Assembly: GCA_964610205.1 (NCBI GenBank)
Contig: CAZSVI010000059.1
Location: 1-22,394, forward strand
Direction of reading: 5' to 3'
DNA: 22,394 bases
Source: CAZSVI01 sp964610205
GTDB lineage: Bacteria; Bacillota; Clostridia; DSM-8532
Shown here: positions 8,391 through 16,076 of the stretch, in pieces
Layout: every line of letters starts with the position of its first letter
Position numbering within the stretch: position 1 is the stretch's first letter
Notes under the pieces: model-generated
What the model saw: only the letters and a program-made list of their open reading frames with translations
What the model was told of the DNA's origin: nothing
Database searches by the model: none
Position numbers and translations under genes: made by a program

Positions 8391-8931
8391 ACCTCGTCAG
8401 AAAACGGAACAGGAACGGAAAACCGGCATGTACACCGTAATACAAGCTGCAATTGATGTGTTGATAGTTTTTATACATATTCTGTTAATGAAACTATATC
8501 CGGCACATGCACACCTGTTTGAGAAAACAGCCACCGCTTTATTGCTATGCGGAGCATCGGTATATGATATCCGGACGGCAGGGATACCGATAACAACGAT
8601 TGCCGGCATGATAAGTATAAATATTATATATCCGCTTGTCTGTTCATGGGAAGCGAATGTGCTGTTTATCAGCGGTTTGCCGGTGTTAGTTCTTTTTATA
8701 ATATATTTTATCAACCGTAATGTAATTGGGCCGGGAGATATTCTGCTGCTTGGAGCTGCCATGCCTGCCCTTACTCCCGTGGAGATATTCGGATTTTTGT
8801 TTCTGTGCTTTTCCTTTTCTTCCGTTGTTGGAATTATAATGGGAATAAAAAGAAAGAAAATTAAAGGAACAATAATACCGCTGGCTCCCTGCATAGCGCT
8901 GGCCTTTTTTATACGGGCGCTGATACTTTGA
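8368..8931 (+). CDS. Prepilin peptidase, short TadV/CpaA type (A24)
   Basis: This membrane aspartyl protease is expected to cleave the pilin and pseudopilins of the cluster after their leader glycine. The 187-residue product has about six hydrophobic segments and both catalytic aspartates: one in YDIRTAGIP and one in the GxGD-type motif GPGD, ahead of a hydrophobic stretch. It lacks the N-terminal methylase domain of PilD, as TadV/CpaA proteins do. I place the start at ATG 8368, 9 bases after GGAG (8355-8358); ATG 8362 is only 3 bases from it. A frame extension back to 8233 lies wholly within the preceding gene and adds a sequence unlike the family. The N-terminal 20 residues are very hydrophilic and charged. 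Confidence 0.85.
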   Translation: MKRKAENEPRQKTEQERKTGMYTVIQAAIDVLIVFIHILLMKLYPAHAHLFEKTATALLLCGASVYDIRTAGIPITTIAGMISINIIYPLVCSWEANVLFISGLPVLVLFIIYFINRNVIGPGDILLLGAAMPALTPVEIFGFLFLCFSFSSVVGIIMGIKRKKIKGTIIPLAPCIALAFFIRALIL

Positions 8932-8985
8932 CAGGCGAATCAATCCCTGTTGTTTCGGTAAATTATTAAAAGGAGAGAGTTTTTA

Positions 8986-10491
8986 ATGAAAAGCTTTTAC
9001 GATTATTCAAATGAATATATGTCAAATGGAGAAAAAAGTTATCTGGTCATTTCAATCCCGCTTGAAGATAAGATGAAGGAATACCAGATTAGCATGATTG
9101 AAAAAAATACAATTGGAATGTTACTGCCAATGTCCGTCCAAAGGGTGAATGACGAATGGAGGCTTTATTACGATATTACCTCCAGAATACCTTTCTGTCG
9201 TGTGCTTGAGCGGAAAGTATTCAATACACATGAATTTGAACACATAATTATGCAATTTGCAAAATTAATAAGGGAGGTTAAGGATTACCTGATGGATATA
9301 CAGTCGGTTGTAATGGACAAAACATATGTTTACTGCGAACCGTCAAGCCTTGCTTTGTACTTCTTATATCTGCCGGTTGCAACCGATGAAGCCGGTACGG
9401 ACAGACCGAATACTTTTCTTAAAAAACTTCTTGTTGAAGATATCCGCCTGTCGGATGACGCCTCGGGAAGTCTTCTGAAAAGGCTGCTGGAGGTCTTGAA
9501 ACAGGAAAATATAAGTTGTGATCAGCTTTTTAATTGTATAAAGCCGCCGCTTTTAAAACAACAAAAAGTTACAATACAGCCCGTCGAAGAAAAGGAGAAT
9601 ATTGTGCCGGCACCGTTGCGAACCGAAGAGAATAAAACTTTCCGAAAGGTAAATATTCCAGGAACAAATCTGATTATAAGTGAAAATCGGCAAGCGTTTT
9701 GTAATCACAATCAAGGGAGGGCATATAACATTCCCTATGTCATATTGGGGCTGGTTAACCTTGTTATATTGGGTATACTTCTCTATACGCTGCTTAAAGG
9801 TTCAAAGGATCCTGGAAGCACAATTATGGGCTTATTGCTGATTGCGGGCGCTTTGAACTATTTTCTTGTCACCAGGCTTTTTTCAAAGGAGAAAAAAGCA
9901 ATGGAATCAGATATAAAAGACAATGTGAGAAAACAACCGCTTTTTCGAAAGCGTTATGTAAATGAAGCCATTCATGGGAATTCCTTTGCCGGCAAAAATA
10001 TGAGTAATACTAAAAAACCCGATTCAACGCAATCGATAACGCAAAAACATATTTCCGCATATGAAAACAAAGATTCGGAAAACTTGACGGATTTACCCGG
10101 AGACAGTATCAGTGATACAAAAACAAAAGGGTCTTTACCGATTAACAATCCGATTGCGGATAAAACCATGATTCTCGGCGGGGATCAGTGTCAGGTTCCA
10201 TATCTTCAAAGCCATAGATGTCCATCGGAGAAAATCATACTGGATAGAAACTCGATTCTCATTGGACGTCTTACAGACAGTGTGGATTATGTAATACAAA
10301 ACAGCGCCGTTGGAAAAATACATGCCGAAATTATAAAAGAAGGTGGTGAATACCGCATCATTGATTTGAATTCAGTAAACGGTACATATGTGAACGACGG
10401 CAGGATTGTGTGCAATACCGAAACACTGATGAATAACGGGGATAAGGTAACACTGGCCAACGAATCTTATACTTTTAAAAAATTATCTTGA
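8986..10491 (+). CDS. DUF6382-FHA membrane protein
   Basis: A 501-residue protein with an N-terminal DUF6382-type domain (about 1-185), two membrane helices (about 249-270 and 278-296), a long hydrophilic linker, and a C-terminal forkhead-associated domain (about 416-500). FHA domains bind phosphothreonine peptides. The usual pattern is visible: GR at 427-428, His446-Ala447, and DLNSVNGTYVN at 460-470. The serine normally three residues before the His is Gly443 here, and the usual Arg after it is Lys444, so phosphopeptide binding may be weakened or lost. AAAAGGAGAG precedes the ATG. It follows the prepilin peptidase by 54 bases with no terminator and probably belongs to the Tad operon, perhaps linking pilus assembly to Ser/Thr kinase signalling. 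No kinase or phosphatase gene is in the window. Its stop codon overlaps the -35 box of the next operon. Confidence 0.85.
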   Translation: MKSFYDYSNEYMSNGEKSYLVISIPLEDKMKEYQISMIEKNTIGMLLPMSVQRVNDEWRLYYDITSRIPFCRVLERKVFNTHEFEHIIMQFAKLIREVKDYLMDIQSVVMDKTYVYCEPSSLALYFLYLPVATDEAGTDRPNTFLKKLLVEDIRLSDDASGSLLKRLLEVLKQENISCDQLFNCIKPPLLKQQKVTIQPVEEKENIVPAPLRTEENKTFRKVNIPGTNLIISENRQAFCNHNQGRAYNIPYVILGLVNLVILGILLYTLLKGSKDPGSTIMGLLLIAGALNYFLVTRLFSKEKKAMESDIKDNVRKQPLFRKRYVNEAIHGNSFAGKNMSNTKKPDSTQSITQKHISAYENKDSENLTDLPGDSISDTKTKGSLPINNPIADKTMILGGDQCQVPYLQSHRCPSEKIILDRNSILIGRLTDSVDYVIQNSAVGKIHAEIIKEGGEYRIIDLNSVNGTYVNDGRIVCNTETLMNNGDKVTLANESYTFKKLS

Positions 10492-10517
10492 CAGCGTATT
10501 GTATTTCTAATTATAAT
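10488..10517 (+). promoter_or_regulatory. Consensus promoter of the marR-ABC exporter operon
   Basis: TTGACA (10488-10493), an 18-base spacer and TATAAT (10512-10517) match both boxes perfectly. Transcription would start near 10524. The -35 box overlaps the stop codon of the FHA gene. Such a strong promoter fits a gene set held down by a repressor. Confidence 0.8.
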
Positions 10518-10522
10518 TAAGT

Positions 10523-10555
10523 AGCCTAATAAATAGGCAACCTAAATAATAGGCT
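10523..10555. promoter_or_regulatory. Tandem dyad operator, probable MarR binding sites
   Basis: Two copies of CCTA-N5-TAGG lie in tandem: 10525-10537 and 10541-10553, centres 16 bases apart. The outer arms AGCCTA (10523-10528) and TAGGCT (10550-10555) also make one larger dyad. They begin at the predicted transcription start, just after the -10 box, where a bound dimer would block RNA polymerase. MarR-family proteins bind short palindromes and often repress their own operon, so autoregulation by the next gene is a reasonable inference. The larger dyad followed by TGTCTTTT could also act as a weak terminator for the FHA gene. Confidence 0.6.
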
Positions 10556-10590
10556 GTCTTTTATTTGCGCTAAAAATATGGAGGTGCATT

Positions 10591-11049
10591 GTGTCTGAAC
10601 GGAGAGACGGAACGCCCCAGAATCTAATGAATGCGTTTATGCGGTTTAAAAAGCTGCATTGGCATCACAGCCCGGTTAATGGACTTAACCACAGTGATAT
10701 TGGTGTTTTGTTATGTTTACTAAAGAATAGTAAGCCGGACACCGAAGGGATGAAAGTATCAGAAATCAGCGGGTTTCTTAGGGTAAAACCGCCTACCGTC
10801 ACGCAGATAATAAATCAATTGGACAGTAAGGGATTGGTTCAGCGGACGGTTGATTCAAAAGACCGGCGTGTTGTACGGATAAAGCTGACAAAAAAAGGAG
10901 TGGATACGGTTGAAACCGCACATGAATCATTTTACAGCCTTTTTGAAGAATTGGTGGATTTTCTGGGGGAAGATCAGAGCAAGACACTAACATTTCTTAT
11001 TAATCAGGTATTTTTATTTTTTAGTCAGAGCCAGGAAAAAGAAATGTAA
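10591..11049 (+). CDS. MarR-family transcriptional regulator
   Basis: A 152-residue winged-helix DNA-binding protein, most likely the local repressor of the ABC exporter. The helix-turn-helix and wing span about 55-103: KVSEISGFLRVKPPTVTQII for the recognition region, then SKDRRVVRIKLTKKG, the wing with the conserved Asp-Arg pair. Flanking helices would form the dimer interface. The start is GTG at 10591, with GGAGGTG (10580s) directly upstream; no better start exists. The exporter genes follow on the same strand. MarR proteins usually release DNA when a small aromatic or antibiotic-like ligand binds, and an exporter in the same operon fits that model; the ligand cannot be read from the sequence. 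Confidence 0.9.
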   Translation: MSERRDGTPQNLMNAFMRFKKLHWHHSPVNGLNHSDIGVLLCLLKNSKPDTEGMKVSEISGFLRVKPPTVTQIINQLDSKGLVQRTVDSKDRRVVRIKLTKKGVDTVETAHESFYSLFEELVDFLGEDQSKTLTFLINQVFLFFSQSQEKEM

Positions 11050-11091
11050 TGTCCTGGTATATAATTAATCGCTACCTCCGCAAGGAAGGAA

Positions 11092-11139
11092 ATGGATTTA
11101 ATAAATAGATATGCCGTAAGGCAGGGAGATGATAATTGA
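11092..11139 (+). CDS. Possible 15-residue leader ORF upstream of the exporter
   Basis: ATG at 11092 opens a 15-codon frame (MDLINRYAVRQGDDN) that stops at 11137-11139, immediately before the ATG of the next gene with no base between. AAGGAAGGA (11082-11090) lies directly upstream and is a better ribosome binding site than the one inside the ORF (AGGGAG, 11123-11128). A ribosome finishing here would be placed on the exporter start, so the ORF could couple or regulate its translation. BmrB of Bacillus subtilis is a known leader peptide ahead of a heterodimeric exporter, but there is no sequence similarity to claim. It may also be chance. Confidence 0.4.
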   Translation: MDLINRYAVRQGDDN

Positions 11140-12867
11140 ATGATTAAGGTAATGCGTTTTATGAAGCCCTACCGGTGGATGGTTGCCGGTGTATTGCTTC
11201 TTGTTTTTTTACAAACCATCGCGGATCTATACCTGCCGACATTAATGTCGGATATTATTGACAGGGGCGTTATGACAGGAGATACCGGAAAGATTCTGAA
11301 TACAGGCGGGTTGATGCTCCTTATAGCGGCCGGCGGGGTTATTTGCGCCATTATTTCAAGTTTTCTTTCCGCTAAATCTTCAATGGGACTTGGAATGAAA
11401 ATAAGAAACGCAATATTTGAAAGGGTGGAAAGCTTTTCGCTTTATGAATTTGACAAGCTCGGTACCGCTACACTTATTACCAGAACAACCAATGATGTTA
11501 CACAGGTACAGATGGTATCGATGACCATAATGCGTATGATGATTTCGGCTCCTATGATGGCCATAGGCGGGATAATTATGGCACTGTCAAAGGACAGGCC
11601 GCTGACACTTGTTCTTTTGGCGGCTCTTCCGGTATTAGCCGCTTTAATATTTTTTGTAGCCAAAAAGGGAATCCCGCTGTTCAAACTGATACAGGTTAAA
11701 ATCGACAGAATAAACCTGGTTCTCAGGGAAAAATTAACAGGTATTCGCGTTATCCGTGCTTTTGACCGGGAGGAATACGAGCACAAACGTTTTGATGAGG
11801 CCAATCAGGATCTAACCCGTAACTACATCCGTATTAACAGAATTATAGCGTTCCTTATGCCCGGTCTGATGCTTATTATTAATATAACAACGCTTGCGAT
11901 TTACTGGTTCGGGGCAATACGAATTCAAAACGGCAATATGGAAATCGGTTCTCTGATTGCCTTTGTTCAGTATGCCATGCAGATCATGTTCTCACTGATG
12001 ATGGGTTCCATGATGTTTATTATGATTCCGAGAGCACAGGCTGCAGCTACCAGAATAAACGAGGTTCTGGAAGCTGTTCCGGGAATTATTGATCCCGGGA
12101 ACCGTAAAGAGACAGGAAATCTCAGAGGAACCATTGAGTTCAGAAATGTAACCTTCAGCTATCAAGGCGCGGAACAGGCCGCTTTGACCGATATCTCATT
12201 TGTTTCAGGCCCCGGCGAAGTAACAGCGATAATTGGCGGAACGGGTTCGGGAAAATCAACCCTCTTAAATCTTATCCCGAGATTCTATGATATTGACAGG
12301 GGAAGTATTCTTATTGACGGAACAGATATCCGGGATATTTCTCAGGAGGAATTAAGGTCAAAAATCGGTTTTGTTCCACAGAAAGCGTATCTGTTTACAG
12401 GCACTATCACAGAAAACATCCGGTTTGGAAATGAAAACGCGACAATGGATGAACTGCGGCATGCGGCGGAGGTTGCCCAGGCAATGGAATTTATATCAGG
12501 AATGGATAAAGGTTTTGAGCATGAAATAGCGCAGGGCGGCACAAACGTGTCGGGAGGACAGAAACAAAGGCTTTCAATAGCCAGAGCGCTTGTTAAGAAA
12601 CCGGAAGTCTATCTTTTCGATGACAGCTTCTCAGCATTGGATTTTAAAACCGATGCTAAGCTGAGGGCAGCATTAAAAAAAGAAACGGAAGACGCAACGG
12701 TTTTAGTTGTTGCTCAGCGGGTTGGCACCGTTATGGACGCGGACCGGATTATTGTACTGGACGAGGGACGAATTGCAGGTATGGGTACACATAAGGAACT
12801 TCTAAAATCCTGCAAAGTTTATCGTGAAATCGTAGCGTCACAGTTGTCTGAGGAGGAAATCGCATGA
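11140..12867 (+). CDS. ABC exporter half-transporter, degenerate-site subunit
   Basis: A 575-residue fused membrane and ATPase subunit of a probable multidrug exporter. The transmembrane domain (about 15-300) has six helices. The nucleotide-binding domain (about 330-570) has Walker A GGTGSGKST at 366-374, Q-loop Gln414 and signature VSGGQ at 470-474. Walker B ends LFDD (492-495): the catalytic Glu is replaced by Asp495. The H-loop residue is Gln526 rather than His (VVAQRVGT). This is the pattern of the degenerate subunit in heterodimeric exporters such as TM287/TM288, LmrCD and BmrCD. The start follows the leader ORF directly, with AGGGAG 11 bases upstream. The stop overlaps the next gene as ATGA, so the two subunits are probably made in equal amounts. 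The substrate is unknown. Confidence 0.9.
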   Translation: MIKVMRFMKPYRWMVAGVLLLVFLQTIADLYLPTLMSDIIDRGVMTGDTGKILNTGGLMLLIAAGGVICAIISSFLSAKSSMGLGMKIRNAIFERVESFSLYEFDKLGTATLITRTTNDVTQVQMVSMTIMRMMISAPMMAIGGIIMALSKDRPLTLVLLAALPVLAALIFFVAKKGIPLFKLIQVKIDRINLVLREKLTGIRVIRAFDREEYEHKRFDEANQDLTRNYIRINRIIAFLMPGLMLIINITTLAIYWFGAIRIQNGNMEIGSLIAFVQYAMQIMFSLMMGSMMFIMIPRAQAAATRINEVLEAVPGIIDPGNRKETGNLRGTIEFRNVTFSYQGAEQAALTDISFVSGPGEVTAIIGGTGSGKSTLLNLIPRFYDIDRGSILIDGTDIRDISQEELRSKIGFVPQKAYLFTGTITENIRFGNENATMDELRHAAEVAQAMEFISGMDKGFEHEIAQGGTNVSGGQKQRLSIARALVKKPEVYLFDDSFSALDFKTDAKLRAALKKETEDATVLVVAQRVGTVMDADRIIVLDEGRIAGMGTHKELLKSCKVYREIVASQLSEEEIA

Positions 12868-15053
12868 GTTCTGAGAATAGAGATAAAAAAAGCTTTCATC
12901 GTCCCGGTGGCATGCACGGAGGAGGTCCCGGGGGAGCACTGGGAATGCCTGTCCAAAAGGCAAAGGATTTTAAAGGAACATTGAAAAGATTGCTCAGGCG
13001 CCTTGTTCCTTTTAAAGTAAATCTTGCAATTGTTTTGGTTCTTGCTGTCGCGAGTACTGTTTTTGCGGTATTTGCTCCGAAAATATCCGGGAAGGCAATT
13101 ACGAAAATATATAATGGCGTCATTGCCGGTAAAGTATTATCACAAATGGAAAATACTCAGGAAAAAGCATTGGAATATATTAATTTGCAAATGGCGCCTG
13201 GCACCAGTACGCAATCATTCGATAACGTTAAGGAAATGCCGGATCCGGAATTAATAAATGCCGTTAATGAGTTTATGGCGCTGCCCCGGTTAAGCACCCT
13301 CAAAGATCCGGATCTAAAGGCAGATGTCTGTGAAAAGATAATTTCTCTGGGCGCCGTGATACAGCCTCTTCGGGATGGGGTTGAAATCCCGGATACATTG
13401 ACTCAGGAGCAGATTACCGGTGCTATTGCGGCAATCAGGGAAACAGGAGGAAACGTAGACTTTGAATATGTTGGAAGCATCATATTGTTATTGATAGGCA
13501 TATATTTGTTCAGTTCGTCCTTCAGTGCCGTTTCAGGCCTGGTTATGTCCGGGGTTGCGCAAAAAACGGTTTACGGGCTGCGTAAGGAACTGGATTATAA
13601 ACTGTCAAAGCTGCCTTTGAAATATTTTGATTCACGTACACACGGTGAGATTTTAAGCAGAGTAACCAATGATATAGATACAATAGCCGCTACATTGCAG
13701 CAAAGCGTTACACAAATTATTACGTCTGCGGTACAGATACTGGGGTTCATTGTTATGATGCTGACCATAAGTCCTTTACTAACCCTTATCGTTGTAACAA
13801 CATTGCCTATGTATGGTTTGATTACAGCGGGAATTGCCAAGAGATCCCAGAAGTTTTTCGCAAAGCAGCAGAAAGAGTTGGGGATGTTAAGCGGTCATGT
13901 AGAGGAAATGTATACCGGACATGAGATAGTAAAAGCCTTTAACAGGGAAAAGGATTCAATTGAAAAGTTTAAAGCCATTAATAATAATCTTTATGAATCA
14001 GCATGGAAGGCCCAGTTTATTTCCGGGATTATGTTTCCTGTAATGAATTTCATAAGTAACCTGGGTTATGTTCTGATTTGCGTTGTCGGCGGTTTATGGA
14101 TAACTAAAAACAGATTGCAGATGGGGGATATAACGGCTTTTATCCAGTACTCAAGACAATTTACAATGCCTATTATTCAAACCGCGAATATCGCGAATAT
14201 CATTCAATCCACCATTGCCTGCGCGGAACGTGTATTCGAGGTTATGGATGAGGAAGAGGAGCTTCCGGACAATAAAGATGCTGAAGTACTGGAGGAAGTT
14301 AAAGGGGAAGTTCGCTTTAAAGATCTTAGCTTCAGGTATAAGGAAGAAGTCCCGCTTATCGAAGATTTGAATATTGATATAAAAAAAGGACAAACCATTG
14401 CTATAGTAGGTCCGACAGGAGCGGGAAAGACAACGCTGGTAAACTTATTGATGCGATTTTATGAGTTGAATCAAGGAAGGATTACAATAGACGGGGCGGA
14501 TATACGGAATTTGAAGCGGGGCAGTCTTCGAACGCTGTTTGGCATGGTTCTTCAGGATACATGGCTCTTTAACGGAACAATCCGTCAGAATATTGCCTAT
14601 GGGAAGGAAGCCGCTTCTGAATTTGAAGTGATTCAGGCTGCCATAGCGGCGCATGCCGACCACTTTATTCGTACTCTGCCTGAGGGCTATGATACTGTAC
14701 TAAATGAGGAAGCCACCAATATATCCCAGGGGCAGAAACAGCTAATTACCATCGCCCGCGCAATACTGGCAGATCCGGCTATTCTTATTCTGGATGAGGC
14801 CACAAGCAGTGTTGATACCAGGACAGAGGTTTTGATCCAGAAGGCTATGGCAGCCCTGATGAAGGGCAGAACCAGCTTTGTAATTGCACACAGGCTCTCA
14901 ACGATACGGGAAGCGGATTTGATTCTGGTTATGAATAACGGCAGTATTATTGAACAGGGCACACACCGTCAGCTTATTGAAAAGGAAGGATTTTACGCTG
15001 AACTATATAACAGCCAGTTTATCGGCAGAAATCTGGAAAAAGAAGCAGGATAA
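12864..15053 (+). CDS. ABC exporter half-transporter, catalytic subunit with large external insertion
   Basis: A 729-residue partner of the preceding subunit. A glycine- and histidine-rich N-terminal tail (1-30) is followed by KAKDFKGTLKRLL and the first membrane helix (about 53-72). A segment of about 130 residues (73-202), predicted to face outside, separates it from helix 2 (203-222); ordinary exporters have a much shorter loop here. The ATPase domain has Walker A GPTGAGKTT (516-524), Walker B LILDE with catalytic Glu645, and H-loop His676. The signature is ISQGQ (620-624), not LSGGQ. Together with subunit 1 this gives one complete ATP site (these Walker motifs plus VSGGQ of the partner) and one degenerate site. 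ATGA overlap at 12864-12867 couples translation, with GAGGAGG upstream. The substrate is unknown. Confidence 0.9.
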   Translation: MSSENRDKKSFHRPGGMHGGGPGGALGMPVQKAKDFKGTLKRLLRRLVPFKVNLAIVLVLAVASTVFAVFAPKISGKAITKIYNGVIAGKVLSQMENTQEKALEYINLQMAPGTSTQSFDNVKEMPDPELINAVNEFMALPRLSTLKDPDLKADVCEKIISLGAVIQPLRDGVEIPDTLTQEQITGAIAAIRETGGNVDFEYVGSIILLLIGIYLFSSSFSAVSGLVMSGVAQKTVYGLRKELDYKLSKLPLKYFDSRTHGEILSRVTNDIDTIAATLQQSVTQIITSAVQILGFIVMMLTISPLLTLIVVTTLPMYGLITAGIAKRSQKFFAKQQKELGMLSGHVEEMYTGHEIVKAFNREKDSIEKFKAINNNLYESAWKAQFISGIMFPVMNFISNLGYVLICVVGGLWITKNRLQMGDITAFIQYSRQFTMPIIQTANIANIIQSTIACAERVFEVMDEEEELPDNKDAEVLEEVKGEVRFKDLSFRYKEEVPLIEDLNIDIKKGQTIAIVGPTGAGKTTLVNLLMRFYELNQGRITIDGADIRNLKRGSLRTLFGMVLQDTWLFNGTIRQNIAYGKEAASEFEVIQAAIAAHADHFIRTLPEGYDTVLNEEATNISQGQKQLITIARAILADPAILILDEATSSVDTRTEVLIQKAMAALMKGRTSFVIAHRLSTIREADLILVMNNGSIIEQGTHRQLIEKEGFYAELYNSQFIGRNLEKEAG

Positions 15054-15095
15054 CCGGAAGAAAAACATATGAATTCATTTTTTTAAATATGCTTG

Positions 15096-15132
15096 TCCGT
15101 CTATATAAATGTATGTTTCCGTCCATATAGAC
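15096..15132. repeat. Direct and inverted repeats at the uppS promoter
   Basis: TCCGTCTATATA (15096-15107) and TCCGTCCATATA (15118-15129) are direct repeats with one mismatch, exactly 22 bases apart, about two helical turns. GTCTATAT (15099-15106) and ATATAGAC (15125-15132) are a perfect 8-base inverted repeat within the same stretch. The second copy overlaps the -35 box of the uppS promoter, the expected position for a regulator site. The regulator is unknown. Confidence 0.5.
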
Positions 15133-15156
15133 CGCTTTAGTTTTTTTTGGTATACT
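15128..15156 (+). promoter_or_regulatory. Promoter of the uppS-ispG operon
   Basis: TAGACC (15128-15133, four of six to TTGACA), a 17-base spacer and TATACT (15151-15156, five of six). Transcription would start near 15163 and give a leader of about 175 bases before uppS. The 285-base gap from the ABC gene to uppS otherwise holds the repeats just upstream and the structured leader. Confidence 0.55.
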
Positions 15157-15182
15157 GTTAATGATTTTATCAAACGCTCGCG

Positions 15183-15248
15183 GCGTGTTTCACGCAAAAT
15201 GCGGAGCAGGCGATTTGGCGTCCAAGTTTTGGACGTGCAATATCCGCA
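15183..15248 (+). other. Structured 5' leader of the uppS operon
   Basis: The predicted leader RNA contains a 5-bp hairpin GCGTG-TTT-CACGC (15183-15195). Next comes a 7-bp hairpin CGTCCAA/TTGGACG with a 3-base loop (15219-15235), enclosed by an outer 6-bp stem TGCGGA (15200-15205) with TCCGCA (15243-15248). No T-tract follows, so it is not a plain terminator. I cannot match it to a known riboswitch. Whether it regulates is unknown. Confidence 0.4.
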
Positions 15249-15338
15249 GACGCTCATTGAATACCGATGTAAAAATGCAGGTATAAAATCGTATTCATTG
15301 AGTTTAAAACATGAACAAAGGGCTGATAGGGAGATAAT

Positions 15339-16076
15339 ATGGCATTTGCAAAAAAAAAGTCGATAATAGAAAATGAAAAAATTCCCAGACATATCGCAAT
15401 TATAATGGATGGTAACGGAAGATGGGCTAAAAGGCGTGGTTTGGGCAGAAGCGCAGGTCACCGGGAGGGAGCCAGGGCAGTCAGCAAAATAGTTGAGGCT
15501 GCGTATGATTTGGGTGTAAGGTATTTAACGTTCTTTGCCTTTTCCAGCGAGAACTGGTTAAGACCGAAGGATGAAGTGGACGGATTGATGCAGCTCTATC
15601 TTGAGTATCTGAAAAAAGCCGAGAAAGAAACCAACGACAAAAATGTTCGTTTACGCATTATTGGCAGCAGGGAAGGTCTTTCGCCGGAAATTACGGAACA
15701 GATAAAAAAAATTGAACAGGCAACAATTCACAGGGATAAAATGGATCTTATAATAGCGTTGAATTATGGCGGTCGCCAGGATATATTGCAGGCGATTGTT
15801 AAAATTACGGATGATATAAAAAACGGAGTACTAAGCGAGGATAAAATTACTGAAGAGGAGCTTCAAAAAAGGTTATATACCGAAAATATTCCGGATCCGG
15901 ATTTACTGATACGAACCAGCGGGGAAATGCGTATAAGTAATTTTCTTGTCTGGCAGTGTTCCTACACCGAATTCTATTTTTCTTCTGTTCTGTGGCCTGA
16001 TTTTAAGGAAAAGCATTTAAAAGAAGCGATTATTGAGTATCAGAACAGAAACCGTCGTTTCGGGGGTCTAAAGTAA
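15339..16076 (+). CDS. uppS: Undecaprenyl diphosphate synthase (isoprenyl transferase)
   Basis: The enzyme adds eight cis isoprene units from IPP to farnesyl diphosphate, making the C55 lipid carrier for peptidoglycan and other envelope polymers. The 245-residue product is full length. HIAIIMDGNGRWAKRRG (from about residue 18) holds the catalytic Asp24. FFAFSSENWLRP and DLLIRTSGEMRISNFLVWQ are the conserved substrate-binding segments, the latter followed by FYFSSVLWPDF. AGGGAG precedes the ATG at 15339. It is the first gene of an operon with cdsA, dxr, rseP and ispG, the order common in Firmicutes. In many of them frr and pyrH come just before uppS; here an ABC exporter does, and a new promoter and leader start the operon. 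Confidence 0.97.
   Translation: MAFAKKKSIIENEKIPRHIAIIMDGNGRWAKRRGLGRSAGHREGARAVSKIVEAAYDLGVRYLTFFAFSSENWLRPKDEVDGLMQLYLEYLKKAEKETNDKNVRLRIIGSREGLSPEITEQIKKIEQATIHRDKMDLIIALNYGGRQDILQAIVKITDDIKNGVLSEDKITEEELQKRLYTENIPDPDLLIRTSGEMRISNFLVWQCSYTEFYFSSVLWPDFKEKHLKEAIIEYQNRNRRFGGLK

Noticed and set aside
8397..8894. A 165-codon - strand frame
   Set aside because: Antisense to the prepilin peptidase; the + strand frame has both catalytic aspartate motifs.
15109..15366. An 85-codon + strand frame before and into uppS
   Set aside because: It overlaps the predicted promoter and structured leader, has no ribosome binding site, runs into uppS in another frame, and has an Arg/Ser/Lys-rich sequence unlike a folded protein.
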